From Aquatica leii (taxonomy: Eukaryota; Arthropoda; Insecta; Coleoptera; Lampyridae), in assembly GCA_035610365.1 (NCBI GenBank), contig CM069435.1:86523389-86587388 (forward strand): a stretch of 64,000 nt of DNA, given 5' to 3'. Of this stretch, positions 45,341 through 58,200 are shown one piece after another. The translations under genes and the position numbers were made by a program. Numbering within the stretch: the first letter of the stretch is position 1; every line of letters begins with the position of its first letter. The notes beneath the pieces were generated by a model. The model did not search any database. It was given only the letters and a program-made list of their open reading frames with translations, and was not told where the DNA came from.

Positions 45341-48300
45341 TATACGAAAAGCATTTTTTCATGTCACTCTCTCGGTTTGTTTCGCAAGTTGATTAATTTT
45401 TACAGATTCATGGTTAGATGTACGATTGCTTAGCTTAGATTTATCAATTTTTTTCCTTGTCCTGCTGAGTCTTTTGGCAAACTTATGCAAATCTTAACAA
45501 GGTTCAAGTTTAAAATTTATGTAATTCGGTTCTTTCATGATTGATAGATATCATGTTACTGTATGTAAAAAACGCTTAGTTCTGCCGTGATATGAGAGAC
45601 TAGTTATCATTACCATGCTGCCCATTCACATCAACTGTAAGAATCCCAAAATTGGGTATTAGAGCTCACTTAGCCTATTCGCACTCTAATATACAACCTG
45701 AAAATCATCTCGTCGTTTTGCTTCATATATTAATCATGTAAGACTTACCACCGTCAGCAGCAATTGCAAAAAAACCATACCATTGACGCTACTAAAATTC
45801 GAACGTTTTCCTACATGCGACGATGAATTGCATCTAAAAAAACTCATTACAAACAAGCAATTGCTCGTTTGAACTTATGGCGTAGTTTGGAATTGGACGA
45901 CTGACTGTTAAAAAGTCCTAAACATTCTATCTAAAAATAACGTGGAATATAACTCATATGGTAACTACAAAATACCTAACTTACGAAAACTTCTCGTACC
46001 TAGTACAACATATCGAGGATTTCGCACAAGCGCTCCACGAATTTTCTATATATCTTTTTAAATTCGACGATGTATGTATTGAACAATTAACAATTTCTTA
46101 TGATACATATTAATTTGAATCGTTTGAATTGTCGCACACGCATTGTTTACGAACTGGATTGCTCCATTCAGAACCGCACTTCAAATTATGAGTCACCAGA
46201 GAAGACTGAAAGTACTCGTCATATTCACACAATCAATTGATAAGTGGAGAGATTCAACCAACACCTAAAAATGGCTTTCACGTGTCAGGCATGAGTTTCT
46301 TAAAAACCCTATTAGTCGTTATACGACGCATGTGCAAAAAGATAACCCTTAAAACAACCCGTGTTGACACATGCCATCGTCACCAAACAGATCCATGAGG
46401 GCAGCTATGCTATGCCTCCAGTCGTTTTCATAACAAATAATAAGAGGAAATATAATACATATATAATTTCTGAGTCGTGTTTTGCATGTAAACCAACATA
46501 AGTTTCTGGATCCACAACTGACTCCATTTAGTACAAATCCGCTGACTAGATTTTCATTGTTGCCATACCAACTGCGGTAGCATTAAGTAAGGCCAAATTA
46601 CAATAAAACGACCAAAATGTAGTCAATTGTATAGAGAAAGAAGTTATTACCAAAATTTAGCAAAATAAAACGTAATAAAAACATATTTCACATACAAAGC
46701 ATAAAAGATTTGCAAAATTAATAATTTCAACGTTAAAGAATATTCATATTCATCACTCGAACAATACGAAAACTCTTTATTTCCTTCAATTTTACACAGT
46801 TTCGTAATTTTGATTGAAATTCTCTTGAAAGCGCTTTCAAAAGAAAAGTTTAATTACAGTTAAAAGTATCGAAAATTCTATTGTGGACCGATGGTGAAAG
46901 CGATCTTCAATGTTTTACCTCGTGACGACGTATGTCACGTTAACAATCGTTTTCTCCTCCGCCTCCTCCCGTATCTCTGTGCTACACGCAAAATCCTCGA
47001 CATTTATTAAATGATCAAGAGGTGTTTTTCAGACGAGCACTTGATCTAAGAAAATTGCGACGCTCTTTTGTTCTTGTCTTGTTAATGACTGTAAGCAAAT
47101 TCATTTTTTTTCGGGTTTGAAAAGTATTATCTAGAGCTTTTCATTGAGGCGGCTTATGTTCGCAAAATGAAATGAAAACAAAAGATTTTTTTTGTTAAAA
47201 AAAAATTAAAACGCTGATCGAAGCTTATGAAAAGTGGAAAGTCAATGAAAGGAAAATGTGTTTTACATACAAATAAGTAGAAGCTGCACTGACAAATATT
47301 TATTTTGTATCTCGGAACAGATGAAGCTGCATCTACAAATAAAATAAGTAATTAAACAAATAAACAAAAAGAACTGATTTTAAATTAAAGTGGCCGTCAG
47401 AAGTCCAAGTCAACATTTGCTTAGGATACCAAAACGAACGAGATGAAAGTAAAGCGATCAATAATCCTGCAAAGTCATATTTATGCAGATTTCTTTTTGT
47501 GTTAAAAAAATACAGCGTTGTAGTTTTGCTTTGTAATTAGAATTAAACTAAAATTAATGGCAGTCTCAAAACTATGTTCGGTTTATGTCTAACTTAGTTT
47601 AAGTTTGCAACGTTTGCATTATAACAATTAACTACTAGCACGAAACCACTGACATTTACCCATTGCCGAAAATTTATTCCGAACAAAGTCACGATTTATG
47701 AGCGTATGACGATTTTTGGTAGTTTAACTTCTTAACGCCCATTCATTGTTTGGTATTTTGATTTACGCTGCGGTATCGATTGCAATAATTCGGCCATGTA
47801 TTGGAAAGAACTCGTTAAAATCTCAACGCGCCCACCTTTTCCATATCAATTTTGATTGCGACTCCTTTAAAATCCTTTCATAGAAACCTCGCCAAAACAC
47901 CCTGCTTCTATTTATTGGCAGAATCATATTTATTTCTCGACGTAATCTCTTTTAAGGTCGATACATCTAAAATTTTTTCGTTCCTCTAAAGGAACAAAAC
48001 AATATTCACGTTTCTGGTTCTTCATACGTTAACAATTTGAAATTTTTAGGTTTTCACAATGTTCGGTTGTTACTAAGTAACGTTGTCAATTCACGAGCAA
48101 TGTACCTACAGGGTGGGCCAATAGTGTGTAAAAGTAAAATATTAAAAATTATATTTTTAAAGGTTGTAAAGTTCTTCAAGTTTTAAATTATTTTCAATTA
48201 TTCCATAATATCAGTACTACACAAACCTACATTTTTTTTAATGGAATGGATATTTTTGTACGATGTTTAGCACTATTTGAGGTATCCTTAAAAGTAATAC

Positions 48301-48374
48301 AGGGTGTTCTGTATTAAAGGTCAAAGATGCATAACTTTAAACGGCCTAAATTCGATTTTTGTAAATTGAACGAC

Positions 48375-48987
48375 TTAATTTAAAACTTGACATCTTGCAG
48401 TAAACATAGTGTCGTCTTCATTGTCGTTGTTCATTTCAATACTGAATGTACCAGGTCTAGGCGTCTCTTGGCCAAATAAAAACGTAAGGAGATTGTAGTA
48501 CCATAAATACGGAACATAAACATTTTTCTCCATACCCAAACATTTATAACTGTTCACCTTGATCAATTTTTTGCGAAATGAACTCCGAAAATTATTAATT
48601 TTTTTAACAACGCACTCTTTGTTTGCGGAAACATCATTTTCAGGCATTTCATATGCTTATCCATGTAAACTTTACTTTTTACATTCCAAAGACATAAATT
48701 CTCTTTATAAATCTCAACAAATTCGGAAATAAAGAAATCTGTAGACTTATTCATTCTCTAATGCTTACACTAAAACTGAAGCACTCTGCCTGTTTTGCAT
48801 CCACGCTCTCAGTTTTAGCAAGTTTCTGCATATCAATTTCAAGTAAAGACAGAAATTTCGTTAACTCCAAAGACCGTCTGATTAATTTACACGCACACAC
48901 GGAATTCTGGTCTGTGCAGGCGACCGGAAAAGCATACACACGACCGTACAGAAATTGTAATTTCGTTAGTTCAGTGCGTTCAAACAA
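48375..48987 (-). pseudogene. Degenerate MADF-domain gene, copy A
   Basis: The MADF (Myb/SANT-like) domain is split by a frameshift near 48640. The N-terminal half reads FISEFVEIYKENLCLWNVKS (48563-48754); the second half is VVKKINNFRSSFRKKLIKV then YVPYLWYYNLLTFLFGQETP (48375-48647). The inter-helix stretch is shortened. An upstream segment (LLEIDMQKLAKTE, ECFSFSVS) is also shared with copy B. MADF proteins bind DNA in insects; these copies look dead. Confidence 0.65.
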
Positions 48988-49049
48988 ATAATTGTGCTGA
49001 TAGAATTGGTAAATTGTTCTTGATTGGTGTTGTAGCTGTAGCGTACACG

Positions 49050-49500
49050 TTAAAATTCGTCTTCATTATCGTTACTCTTTTCAATACTGGATGTACCAGA
49101 CCTACATGTCTCTTGGTAAATTAAAAGCGTAAGGAAATTGTAGTACCATGAATTAGGAACGTAAACCTCTGTCTTCTCCATACCAGAATGTTTAGAACTG
49201 TTCACCTTCTTCAATTCTTTGCGAAATAAACTCCGCAAATTATTAATTTTCTTAACAACGCACTTTTTGTTTACAGAAGCATATCAATTTCACACATTTC
49301 ATGTGCTTATTTATGCTTTTACTTTACAAGAACATTAATTCGTTCTATAAAGCTTAATAAATTCAGACATAAAGAAATCTAGAGACATATCTATTGTTTG
49401 ACGCTTGCACTTAAACTGAAGCATTCGACCTCTTTCGCATCCATACCCTCACTTTTAGCAAGTCTGTGCAGGTCAATTTCAAGCAGAGACAGCAATTAGT
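49050..49500 (-). pseudogene. Degenerate MADF-domain gene, copy B (tandem)
   Basis: Encodes RSLFRKELKKVNSSKHSG and EVYVPNSWYYNFLTLL, the second half of a MADF domain, with a decayed first half upstream (FFMSEFI) and the same LLEIDLHRLAKSE segment as copy A. It lies head-to-tail with copy A about 90 bp away. It has independent frameshifts, so both copies decayed after duplication. Confidence 0.65.
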
Positions 49501-49540
49501 CCGGCCAATTTTTGTAACTGCACAAGACGTCTAATTTAGC

Positions 49541-49542
<2 letters not shown>

Positions 49543-49572
<30 letters not shown>
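49543..49572. repeat. (CA)n microsatellite
   Basis: About 13-15 CA units just beyond MADF copy B. Confidence 0.9.
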
Positions 49573-51805
49573 GTTCTGTCCTGCTTGGCCGCGTTCTACT
49601 AAATCGTGGATCATCGGTGAATCTTGATATAAGTTTCCAAACATTATTGATCGCCGAATCAGTAAAGCTGGAAGAACTGAATTTAGAAATTGAGCGTTTG
49701 AATTGTCACAGCGACATTTGTTAACATCAACCACTAACATAATCATTACCACAGCACTGTATGACGCAATCTGTATTTTCCTTGAGTCTTATTATTGTCA
49801 GCTTAGTGGATTTAGAAATAGAAGCATTCAAAGGAGTTTTTTTGGTATCACCGCTCTGGTTCTGTTTAATTAGGATGTTTTCTGGAAAAGAACTGTCTTC
49901 GCGCACGAGTCTTTTCTTCTTTTCGTATTCTGTTTTTTTTATTCGGAGCTCTTCTGATCTGACCGAAAAAAAATTCCTGTCAGCAAGAAGAAAGAAAAGC
50001 AACACTATATTAGGAACAAGCAAGAACAGATAACATTGTTTCGTCATGTAAAGTTTTACTACATTTACGATCTCCGCATAAGGACGACATTTAAACGTTA
50101 GATCTGAATAGTGATTCAGTTTAATAAATCGAATGGAATCAATTTGACTCGTTCAGTTCAGTATCACATAGTTTATAAAAATTAAAAACTGTATTTATAT
50201 TAAAATGTCTTAACCAACGCAATGTGTCACTTAAAACGAAAAGAACTTTTAAAGAACCGGACAGTATTAAATAGGTCGATGAATTGTAAATATCAATGTC
50301 AACGGTAGCCAACTACATGTTTAAAACGAACCTTTTATAATAGCAGACATGTTGAAACAATATCTAAATTGAACGATTTTTATGCGAAAGCAATCAAGCG
50401 CGCCTTGACAACAGACGAGGGAAAAACAATTTCGCTGTAACTCTACACGCGTTTCAACGCCAACTTCGTTGGTAAAATCATCGTTTCGATAATCTATATC
50501 CCAATTGACGTTTTATTATCCCGAGGAATACATCGAGCGTAAAAATTGGATTACGATTACGACGGTAACAAAAATTTGAGTTAATTAACCGCGATTCTTA
50601 AGGGAATAAGCGATTTGCGGCGCATTAAATGACACGAATTAATCTAAATCTGCCAGGTTGATCACGTTCTTGACAGGTAATTTTGTAAGACGTAAATGAG
50701 AATTGTACCCTTCGGAGTTATTATGACAACCTGTTGAGAACCACTCGTATAATTAATGATTTTATTTTAGCAGATTTGGAAGGGTGTGTTAGTCTAGGTA
50801 TTGTCGCATCGGGGTCTATTCTCCTACTCGTTAAACACCAGGTGACACTTGTCAAACATTTCTTCTTGCTTTTATGCACCGTGGCGCCAACATCTTGAAA
50901 GGTCGACGTTTTCAATTAAGAAAAGAAAAGAAAAAAGGTAACTGGATTAATAGATAGATTACCTGCCTACACAGCAACTACGATTGATTTGTAACACGAA
51001 CAGTAATTAAAGAAAAAAATTGAACTCTACTCTTGCAAAAAAAAACGAATTTGGGAAATTGTCCTTTGTATTTCACAGCGCGCTTTAATAAAGATAGACA
51101 ATCGTTAGTGCCAAATTTGGTTTGTAAATGCGCATAAATATGCCAAAAAGTAACGCACGCTCAACTCCGATAATGTTTTTACCAAAATTAATTCATAAGT
51201 ACGCAATTGAAAATGGTCGGTTCTTATCAGCGGTTCAACCAGAAACAAAAAATCCAAGCGAAAGTTCGGCAATCCATAATGAAAGTTAAAAGGGCATTCG
51301 GTCGGATATTGGAAATTTTCCATGACGGAATTCGAATAACACGAATATTTTGCGTTAATTGTGTTAGAGTTTCTGTTTGGGTTAACGCACGAATCGCTTT
51401 CGGTTTGCGTTTTTGTCAACATAATGAAGTAATTAATTCCGAACAAATTGTTAGGATAGTAAATGTTCGAAGTAAATATGCAAAAGTTTGTTTATGAAGC
51501 GCTTTGTCACAATTTTCGACTGTTTATGTTTGGTTCGTGGCACATCGTGTATTCAACATTTATAACATACTGTGTATCTACTGTGTATAATAATGTAAAA
51601 ATTAACTTCCCTAACCTACCAATCTGCAATACCAAAAGTTGTGCTATCTTATACCAATAGACTGAAAAACTAACCGCGTACTTGATTCATGTCACAAATC
51701 ATTGACCTTGAAAGAGTGACGATGAAAAAGCTTTTGTTGAAATGCAATGCTGTTTCATTGTTACCGATGACTTCTTCTCAATAATAAACAATTTTTTGGT
51801 TTTAG

Positions 51806-51997
51806 TTGTGGACTGTCAGGTGACGTCGTGGGGTCCGTGGTCAAGTTGTGATACAGATTGCGGATCGGGCATGATGTCACGATCGCGTTCCATTCAAACA
51901 CAACCCGAAAACGGAGGTCGACATTGTCCCAGTTTGCAACAAAGACGTGGATGTCACGTCTCTGACTGTCATCATCATCAAGACGCGGCCATTCGTG
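51806..51997 (+). CDS. SBSPON-like protein, exon 2: thrombospondin type-1 repeat
   Basis: The exon begins VVDCQVTSWGPWSSC. It continues with DTDCGSGMMSRSRSI, PENGGRHCP and RGCHVSDC, a complete TSP1 repeat with the W-x-x-W core, the CxxxC pair and the layered Arg/Trp positions. It begins and ends in phase 1 (GTTTTAG acceptor, CGTG/GTGAGT donor). It directly continues the somatomedin B exon at 41516. The family normally has a further Cys-rich C-terminal region; I found no exon for it in 52-64 kb, so it should lie to the right of the window. Confidence 0.85.
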
Positions 51998-54240
51998 GTG
52001 AGTTTCATTTTAATTTAAGAGCACCAACGTACATCTGCGATTTATTTATGTAGAGTTGCGCGAAGAGAATAGCAAAAGAGCCGTGGCGGCGGAAACGGGG
52101 TGAAATATCGGTTTTTATTATTTTTTTATTCACACTAATGGACGTATTGTGCAAAACTCGTTGATTAAACATCGAAAAGATGCCAAAAATATGTATTTAA
52201 CGAAGTGCGCCGCGAAAAAATAGCTTTATTCTTAAAGCTTTTTAACAACTATAAAATTAAATTTACATTTCGCCCTCGGCTTTACGGACATTTTGAAGTA
52301 GCGAAAAAGCGGCAACTTGTAGCAAAGCGTTATTATTAGGATGTAAATATCAGCTTTCGAGAACGCTCTTGTACAGACTAACACTCGATTCTTCTCTCTC
52401 TTTCTCGTTCAACAGCTATGATGAGACCCATTATCATAATAGGCCATGCTCTCGGATAAAATAATGGCGCCCATTATAAAACGTTGATGGAAATTTTCTT
52501 TCGCGTTATTTTTATCGATTATGTATTAACAACGTACTAAATTATAACCTCGCATTCTAACTAATCGTAAACCGTAAATAAATAAAGCTTATTATGATTT
52601 GGTTTTATTTGCTCGTTTTTTTTTGCACTTTGCATCACACTGAAGCCGGAGTGCTCTCCACCCACTCTTTACTACTAGTTTTAAGTAGTTCGTCCTAATT
52701 AGAGATCACCTTTTTTAAAAATTAATGCGAAGTATCTTGCTTTAGAAAAACGATGCACTATACAAAGTGTAAATTAAAGAAGAGCTTTTGTAAGCTCCAA
52801 TGAGCAATGAACATGCACATCATTATAAAATGGTACTTCGGTGCATGGTACAACAAATATCGATCGCAGAAAATAATGCCTCAATCGCGTTTTGTAAAAC
52901 AACACGTAAACGAACTTGTTTATTTGCGTTTTACAATCTGTTCTTTGTTACATATTTTCTCTAAACCAAAAATTAATAAAACGCCGTGCGGCGCTTTGCG
53001 AAGATCCTCTTCGAACGTAATAAACCTTGCGAACTCAATTTGTGGTTTTTCGCAAACTAAAATTGAACGTTGGAATTTTGTTAGTAATTAAAAAAAATTC
53101 TTTTCCGATCGATCGACGCGAGCGGTGCAATAACCACAGCCGCTTTCAATTAACCGATGCTGAGGTACGAACTTAATTCGATGTTCATTTATGGTTCATT
53201 TCAGTACATTGCCGGATTACACAATTTGAAAGCATTAAATTTTTGTCTTATTTTTCTTTCGCTGTTCTTTATTTTTGCAAATGCAGCGAGAAAGTTAATT
53301 AAGTGAAGTTAGGTCTCTATAGTCTGTATCGTTTTTTTGCCTACATTGAATTGTCTCTTGTACTAAATTCTATATTTCACAACTATACTCTTGAAGTCAG
53401 GAGTGGTATAAGGTAAAGGTATAAAAAGAATAAATAGGCGCCCAGCTCTATCAGGTGAGTGTAACAACCCACAGAAAGCAAAACAATAGTTTCATACAAA
53501 ATCAAAATAATGCCTTTTAAACCTGAGAATAAGGAGTGATTGTTAAATTAACCAAAAATCAATATGCTGATGGCATTTAATTTCATTTCGTTACCTCAAC
53601 GAACCCGCAATTGTAGGTATCTAGAAAACTTGACTCGGAATATGAACGAATTAGCGGACCTCCATCAACGCTAGAACCACGAGAAAAGTTACTACGATTG
53701 ACATGTTTCATAATTAAACGAATGATTACAACTTACGCCTCCGCAAACAGGCTGATAACGAATTTTTGATGGTCACCAAGAGCATTAAAATGGGTTACGT
53801 TTTTCCCAACGGACGGAACCAGTGACCACTCTACTGTGCTCATCCAACCGCCTATAAGGCAAACCTCAAAAAGAATCGTAAAAAAATAGATACGGAAAAT
53901 AAATGACTAAAAACTCTACACGTGAAAACATACACCAACTAACAGAAATAATCCTAGAAATAAGTCTAAATTACAATATAATAATAGAAAAAATTACGTC
54001 AATATGTAAACAATCGTGGTTTTTCTGTCTAAACTAACGGATGCGATAAGGCATAAGACATCAGAATAAAGCCTCTTAATTGGTGTGCACGTTAAGTTTA
54101 CAGCCAAAAACAATTGGGTCTTAGGTACCCGCAACTTTACCAAGAATACATAATTCAGGATGCGTGTTTATTAACGGACCAAGAAAAACTAAAAGGACCA
54201 ACGATAATTTCAGCCTTCGACGAAATAATTAAATTTAGGT
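51998..54240. other. Intronic or intergenic stretch after the TSP1 exon
   Basis: No gene is recognised. The frame 52807-53091 shows no domain. No repeats were matched elsewhere in the window. Confidence 0.45.
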
Positions 54241-54254
54241 ATTGAAACGTACGA

Positions 54255-54387
54255 GAAATTATTCTCAACTCCGAGAACTTTCGCGAGGTTTTAGTACATT
54301 TTCAGAACGTTCACCGAAAGATATAGAAAATTCTCGAACGTTTGGACAAAATGTATAAATGCGGCACAAACAAAACATAGGTCAGTT
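54255..54387 (+). promoter_or_regulatory. Heat-shock-type promoter, copy 2 (clustered HSEs, TATA, initiator)
   Basis: The arrays include GAActTTCgcGAGgtTTT (54275-54292), GAAcgTTC (54305-54312) and a perfect four-unit array GAAaaTTCtcGAAcgTTT (54326-54343). TATAAAT follows at 54354-54360, and TCAGTT at 54382-54387 puts the initiator A (54384) 30 nt from the TATA box. The order matches copy 1 at 16418-16582, and the initiator context AGGTCAGTTATT is identical. No heat-shock protein gene follows. Confidence 0.72.
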
Positions 54388-54720
54388 ATTCCAGCAGTTC
54401 GAAGACAGCAGTGTTACGAAGATTATTCAAGTTTAAATAAATAAGTGAGTAACGCGTGTGTTCGAGATAAATATAGGTACTGAGTATAACCTTGTACGTG
54501 ACTTTAAAGTAAACAATAAGTGTTAAACTAAAGTTATCCGTGGACTTTATCTTCGTGTAAGTGTTAGTGCTATATATAAGTTAGTGTGTTTTTTATTAAA
54601 TTTAATTAGTTCGGTTAGTTATAAACATGTACAAATTTTGTTAGCTCAAATAAATTAGTTTTAATAATAATCGTTACAGTATAATTACAACATCCATTCA
54701 CCTTCTTTGACAAATTGCAG
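54384..54720 (+). ncRNA. Predicted leader exon and intron of heat-shock-type module, copy 2
   Basis: The leader is homologous to copy 1 and ends at the same donor context, TTCGT/GTAAGTG (exon end 54556). TTTAATTAGTTCGGTTA inside the intron is also shared with copy 1. A candidate acceptor, TTGACAAATTGCAG, ends at 54720. The 111-codon frame at 54950 would lie in the following exon. Transcription is inferred only. Confidence 0.4.
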
Positions 54721-54949
54721 ATATGTACACTGAACCCTGAAGTAAAAGCACAACTTAGATGACTACCAAGGACGCCAGTGGTAAAACGGGATGAATGAGT
54801 TAAAATGACATGTAAACGCCAGTTTGGTAGTATTCTGGATAGGTCAATTGATTTCACCTGGATCAGAACTTTAGAACGTCACATATGTAGTTGTCACGCA
54901 ATTGTCAAAAAATCAATTTTTGGAACGTCATCAAAATTTTTAGTGTACA

Positions 54950-55285
54950 ATGGATAGGTTTGTTTTTCCTGCTTTAATAGGAGCGGTAATGGCATATGGA
55001 ATTGGTAGATTGGCACCGCTCGTTTTTTCGCAATATGAAAACCCAAGCATAAATCAGAATGGTGGATTACAACATGGCGACGATAGATTTATGGGGATGG
55101 TTGTCAACGTCATAACGGATTCTGATAGTGACGATGAAACGGAATCAAATAAATACTCGGGCGATGCTGGCGTAAATATAGAAGAAGCAATAATACCTTT
55201 AACAAGGCACGGAAAAAGAAAACGAAGGAAGAACACCATTAAGTACAATTTTTACAACAAAAATAAACTATATACAAAGTTTTAG
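54950..55285 (+). CDS. Orphan 111-residue protein, N-terminal membrane segment, basic tail
   Basis: The frame starts MDRFVFPALIGAVMAYGIGR, a hydrophobic segment (residues 4-28). An acidic Ser/Asp stretch follows (ITDSDSDDETES, about 55-66), and the C terminus is basic (HGKRKRRKNTIKYN). I recognise no family. Composition is less AT-biased than the surroundings, and the domain-like order favours a real small protein or a retroposed fragment over chance. It sits 560 bp downstream of the heat-shock-type start site on the same strand. An intron or second exon cannot be excluded. Confidence 0.4.
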   Translation: MDRFVFPALIGAVMAYGIGRLAPLVFSQYENPSINQNGGLQHGDDRFMGMVVNVITDSDSDDETESNKYSGDAGVNIEEAIIPLTRHGKRKRRKNTIKYNFYNKNKLYTKF

Positions 55286-55289
55286 TAGT

Positions 55290-58200
55290 TTTAGGAAAGA
55301 ATCGGGAAACTCCAGCGAGAATTTCCGGCGAAGTCGAAGTCAAATTAAGATGCGCCGTACTGTAGATTTCTGAATAGAAAAGTTGTAATTGTAGTAATCA
55401 TATATACTTAGTTTTCAATTTACCTTTAAAATCGACAAATACATCTTACTGTGTAAATTTTGTGATTACTGTACCGTAAAAGTATGGAGTTTGTCCCCAG
55501 CCTACTTCAATCGATTAGTTGAAGTTAAATTAATCGCGTTGTTCGAACGAACGTATTGTATAAGTAAACTGACAGCGTATTTAATCGCATCATATATTTT
55601 ATTCAACCATGTGAATAACACTCAAGCATAGTACCGAGGTGTACAAAGATCAATATTTAGCTAAAAGCTTACTCGGCTAATTTTTTTTGTTTAAACTCAA
55701 TTACTAATGCTTAATGCAAAGAGATACCTTTTGAGGAAACTCGTAGATTAGGTCATAATTTAATTGATCAAGAAGGCTGATGTTTTTCCTTTTTAAATAT
55801 AAAATAAATCGTCGTAACTTATTTAGCCGAGGAAAATTGTTTTAGCCAACTTTGCGTTTGAAGAAAAAAAGTTAAATTGGAAATTCAAAGGGCGCGAATG
55901 AGTCGACAAACTAACTTATTAATACCAGATCTCGCGTTTGTTGTTAAAAACCAAACCGTAACGTTGTTTACGTAAAGTTTGTAATTAAAAGCAAAAAGTA
56001 TATACAAGGTGTAACTCAAAAGTGCCAGCGCAAAGAACATATTTCGAAACCTTTTCCTATTTGATATTCTTTAGTCAAATCACTAAAATGTTAAAGATAT
56101 TTTAAGTTTAATTTTTAAGTATTATATATTATTATTATATTATACGTATACGTCTAACATAAATCTACGTTAGGTACTACTACAAAAAATAAAACAAGTT
56201 AGCCTTGCATCTTAAAAACAAACGACGATGTAAAACTGACAGAAATAAGTGTTTCAACGTTTTCTTCAAATTTGGGAAGCGGTTTCTGAGAACATACGTT
56301 TATAGTTGGGTTTTATAAATGAATACATTGTTTCAAATCTATATTTACTGATATCTGTTTAAAGAAGTTTAGGTGCATATTGTTAAAGTTTATAATATAG
56401 GAAATAAATCGTCAAATACGTCACTAATTACTTTTTCTAACAATTATATGCTAGCTTGATTAAAAGTTTTATCATCCTCACAAAAAGGCGTTCAAGCGAA
56501 ATTAAAACGTTATAGCAAAGATGAATGAGAAAAAAGCTTTGGTTATTTTTGGCGCGCGACAAGTAATAATTGTCACGCCGTTTGAATAAATCAAAAGCGT
56601 TAATAATCGAGTCGTTGATCTTCAGGTGTTCAAGTGTATAAAAAGATCGTTGACTCGAAAACTTATATTTAGTCGGCGGTTAATCTGAGCCAACGTATTT
56701 AAAATTCCCAAAGTTTTTCAAGAATATTATCAAAGGTACTCTAACGTGTACTGAATACTGGATTGTACCTTAGAGAATCGTACGCCAGTTTAAATTTACA
56801 CACAAAAGTAGTTACTTTTGTAACACTACATGTATATATACACACACACAAAAGCCAAATAAATCTGGAGAGCGTAAACGTCGCTTTTTATTAAAAAAAA
56901 GTAAAAAAGAAAAAGCGTGCTCTGTAAACAAAATAGAGTCGCGATGTGGTGATTTAAATCCAGGTTTTGTTTTTCGTTGTTCGAGTTGTGCATACGTTTC
57001 TTTGGTTCACGTTATCATAACTATAAACACATCCGCAATTTTAAGTTAAAATTTTACTACAAACGAAAATTGAAGAAAAAATACTGATCATAATTCTATT
57101 ATGCGTTGGTTGTAGGTTAGCAATTCTGTCGCTAGGAGTTCGCGTTGCCTCCATTGTACTTCGACGATTCGCTTTTGTTCGAAGTCGATTTAGTGTGTTC
57201 TCTCTCATTGTGGATCTATTGAAATGAGATTTGGCCCGTTTATCTTGATAACATCAATCTCGTTGTATACACCCTTAAGTAAGAGAATAAAAAAGTAGGG
57301 ACGCGCGTTGCAATGCAATTAACTTTCTGACCAAGTTTTTAAGTAGATTAGCAAGTTTAGGAAGTAACGTCACATGTTGCGGTTACTTTACGACGTTTAA
57401 GCGAAACTGAACAACGCCTAGTCGATATAGATGTATAATATTAAACAGTCCACGTTCATAAAATATTTCGAATAAAATAACTCTTCAGTTTTACACCCTA
57501 CTGACGCAAAATCCGCTACAGTTAGCGCTGAACAAACAAACAAAGACGTAATAAAACTTCCCATCTCGTTTTAGAGAAGTTTAAAAGTAACTTACCGCGT
57601 TGTTCCAAAAATCTCTTTACGACTCTGCTGTTGCGCTCCGATATAAATAAAGACTTCGCGTTTTTGGTTAGAGTTTATTTAAATAGCGGATACATTAATT
57701 TTGAGTTTGAATTAGTGAGCAGTATTAATGGATAAAGACGATTACAGCTAAATGGCAAATTAATGTGATTATCTAAATATTAAACGGAATTGATCGCATC
57801 GGAGTATAACAAACTTCATCTAACTTGCTCTTAATCCCATTATCCACGTATAGGCTTTTCTCTTTCTGAAGGATTGCTTATATTAAAGTTTATTAATGCA
57901 AAACAGGCATTTGAATACTTTTACAGGGAAGGAAAAAGAATTAGCGTATGTCGAACTAGAAAATAGATTAATAAACTCGCGACAAGCCACAATCGAATCG
58001 ATCCTTAACCTTATGGGTAGGAAAAAGTATTCGAAGTAAGTGGTGCGTGGTAATTTTGTTCCGCCACAAGAATAAGTTAAAGAAGGTTCTAGACGTTGTA
58101 TATCTTTGGAAAAGGGGAAACTTCTTGGTTAACTTACGTATCTTACGAATTTGCATTTTATTGATTTTCCAAATTGTCCTCGAAAGTTAGATAAATTTTC

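Larger units (their letters stand above)
41748..51805 (+). other. Intron 1 (10.06 kb) of the SBSPON-like gene
   Basis: The phase-1 donor at 41748 pairs with the phase-1 acceptor GGTTTTAG at 51805. It holds a LINE fragment (44679-45340), tandem MADF remnants (48375-49500), a CA microsatellite, and two CAGGGTG-type transposon-like ends at about 48109 and 48301. The stretches 41748-44670, 45430-48100 and 50050-51800 are AT-rich with nothing I can name. Confidence 0.65.

Noticed and set aside
48109..48330. Two TACAGGGTG starts as a complete small mariner MITE
   Set aside because: Both are in the same orientation and the sequences after CAGGGTG differ, so they are not the two ends of one element; at most they are separate truncated ends.
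49540..50047. Two minus-strand open frames upstream of the MADF copies (one with a hydrophobic start, MTKQCYLFLLVPNIVLLFFL)
   Set aside because: No recognisable domain, the second reads through the CA microsatellite, and there is no splice or duplication evidence that they are coding.
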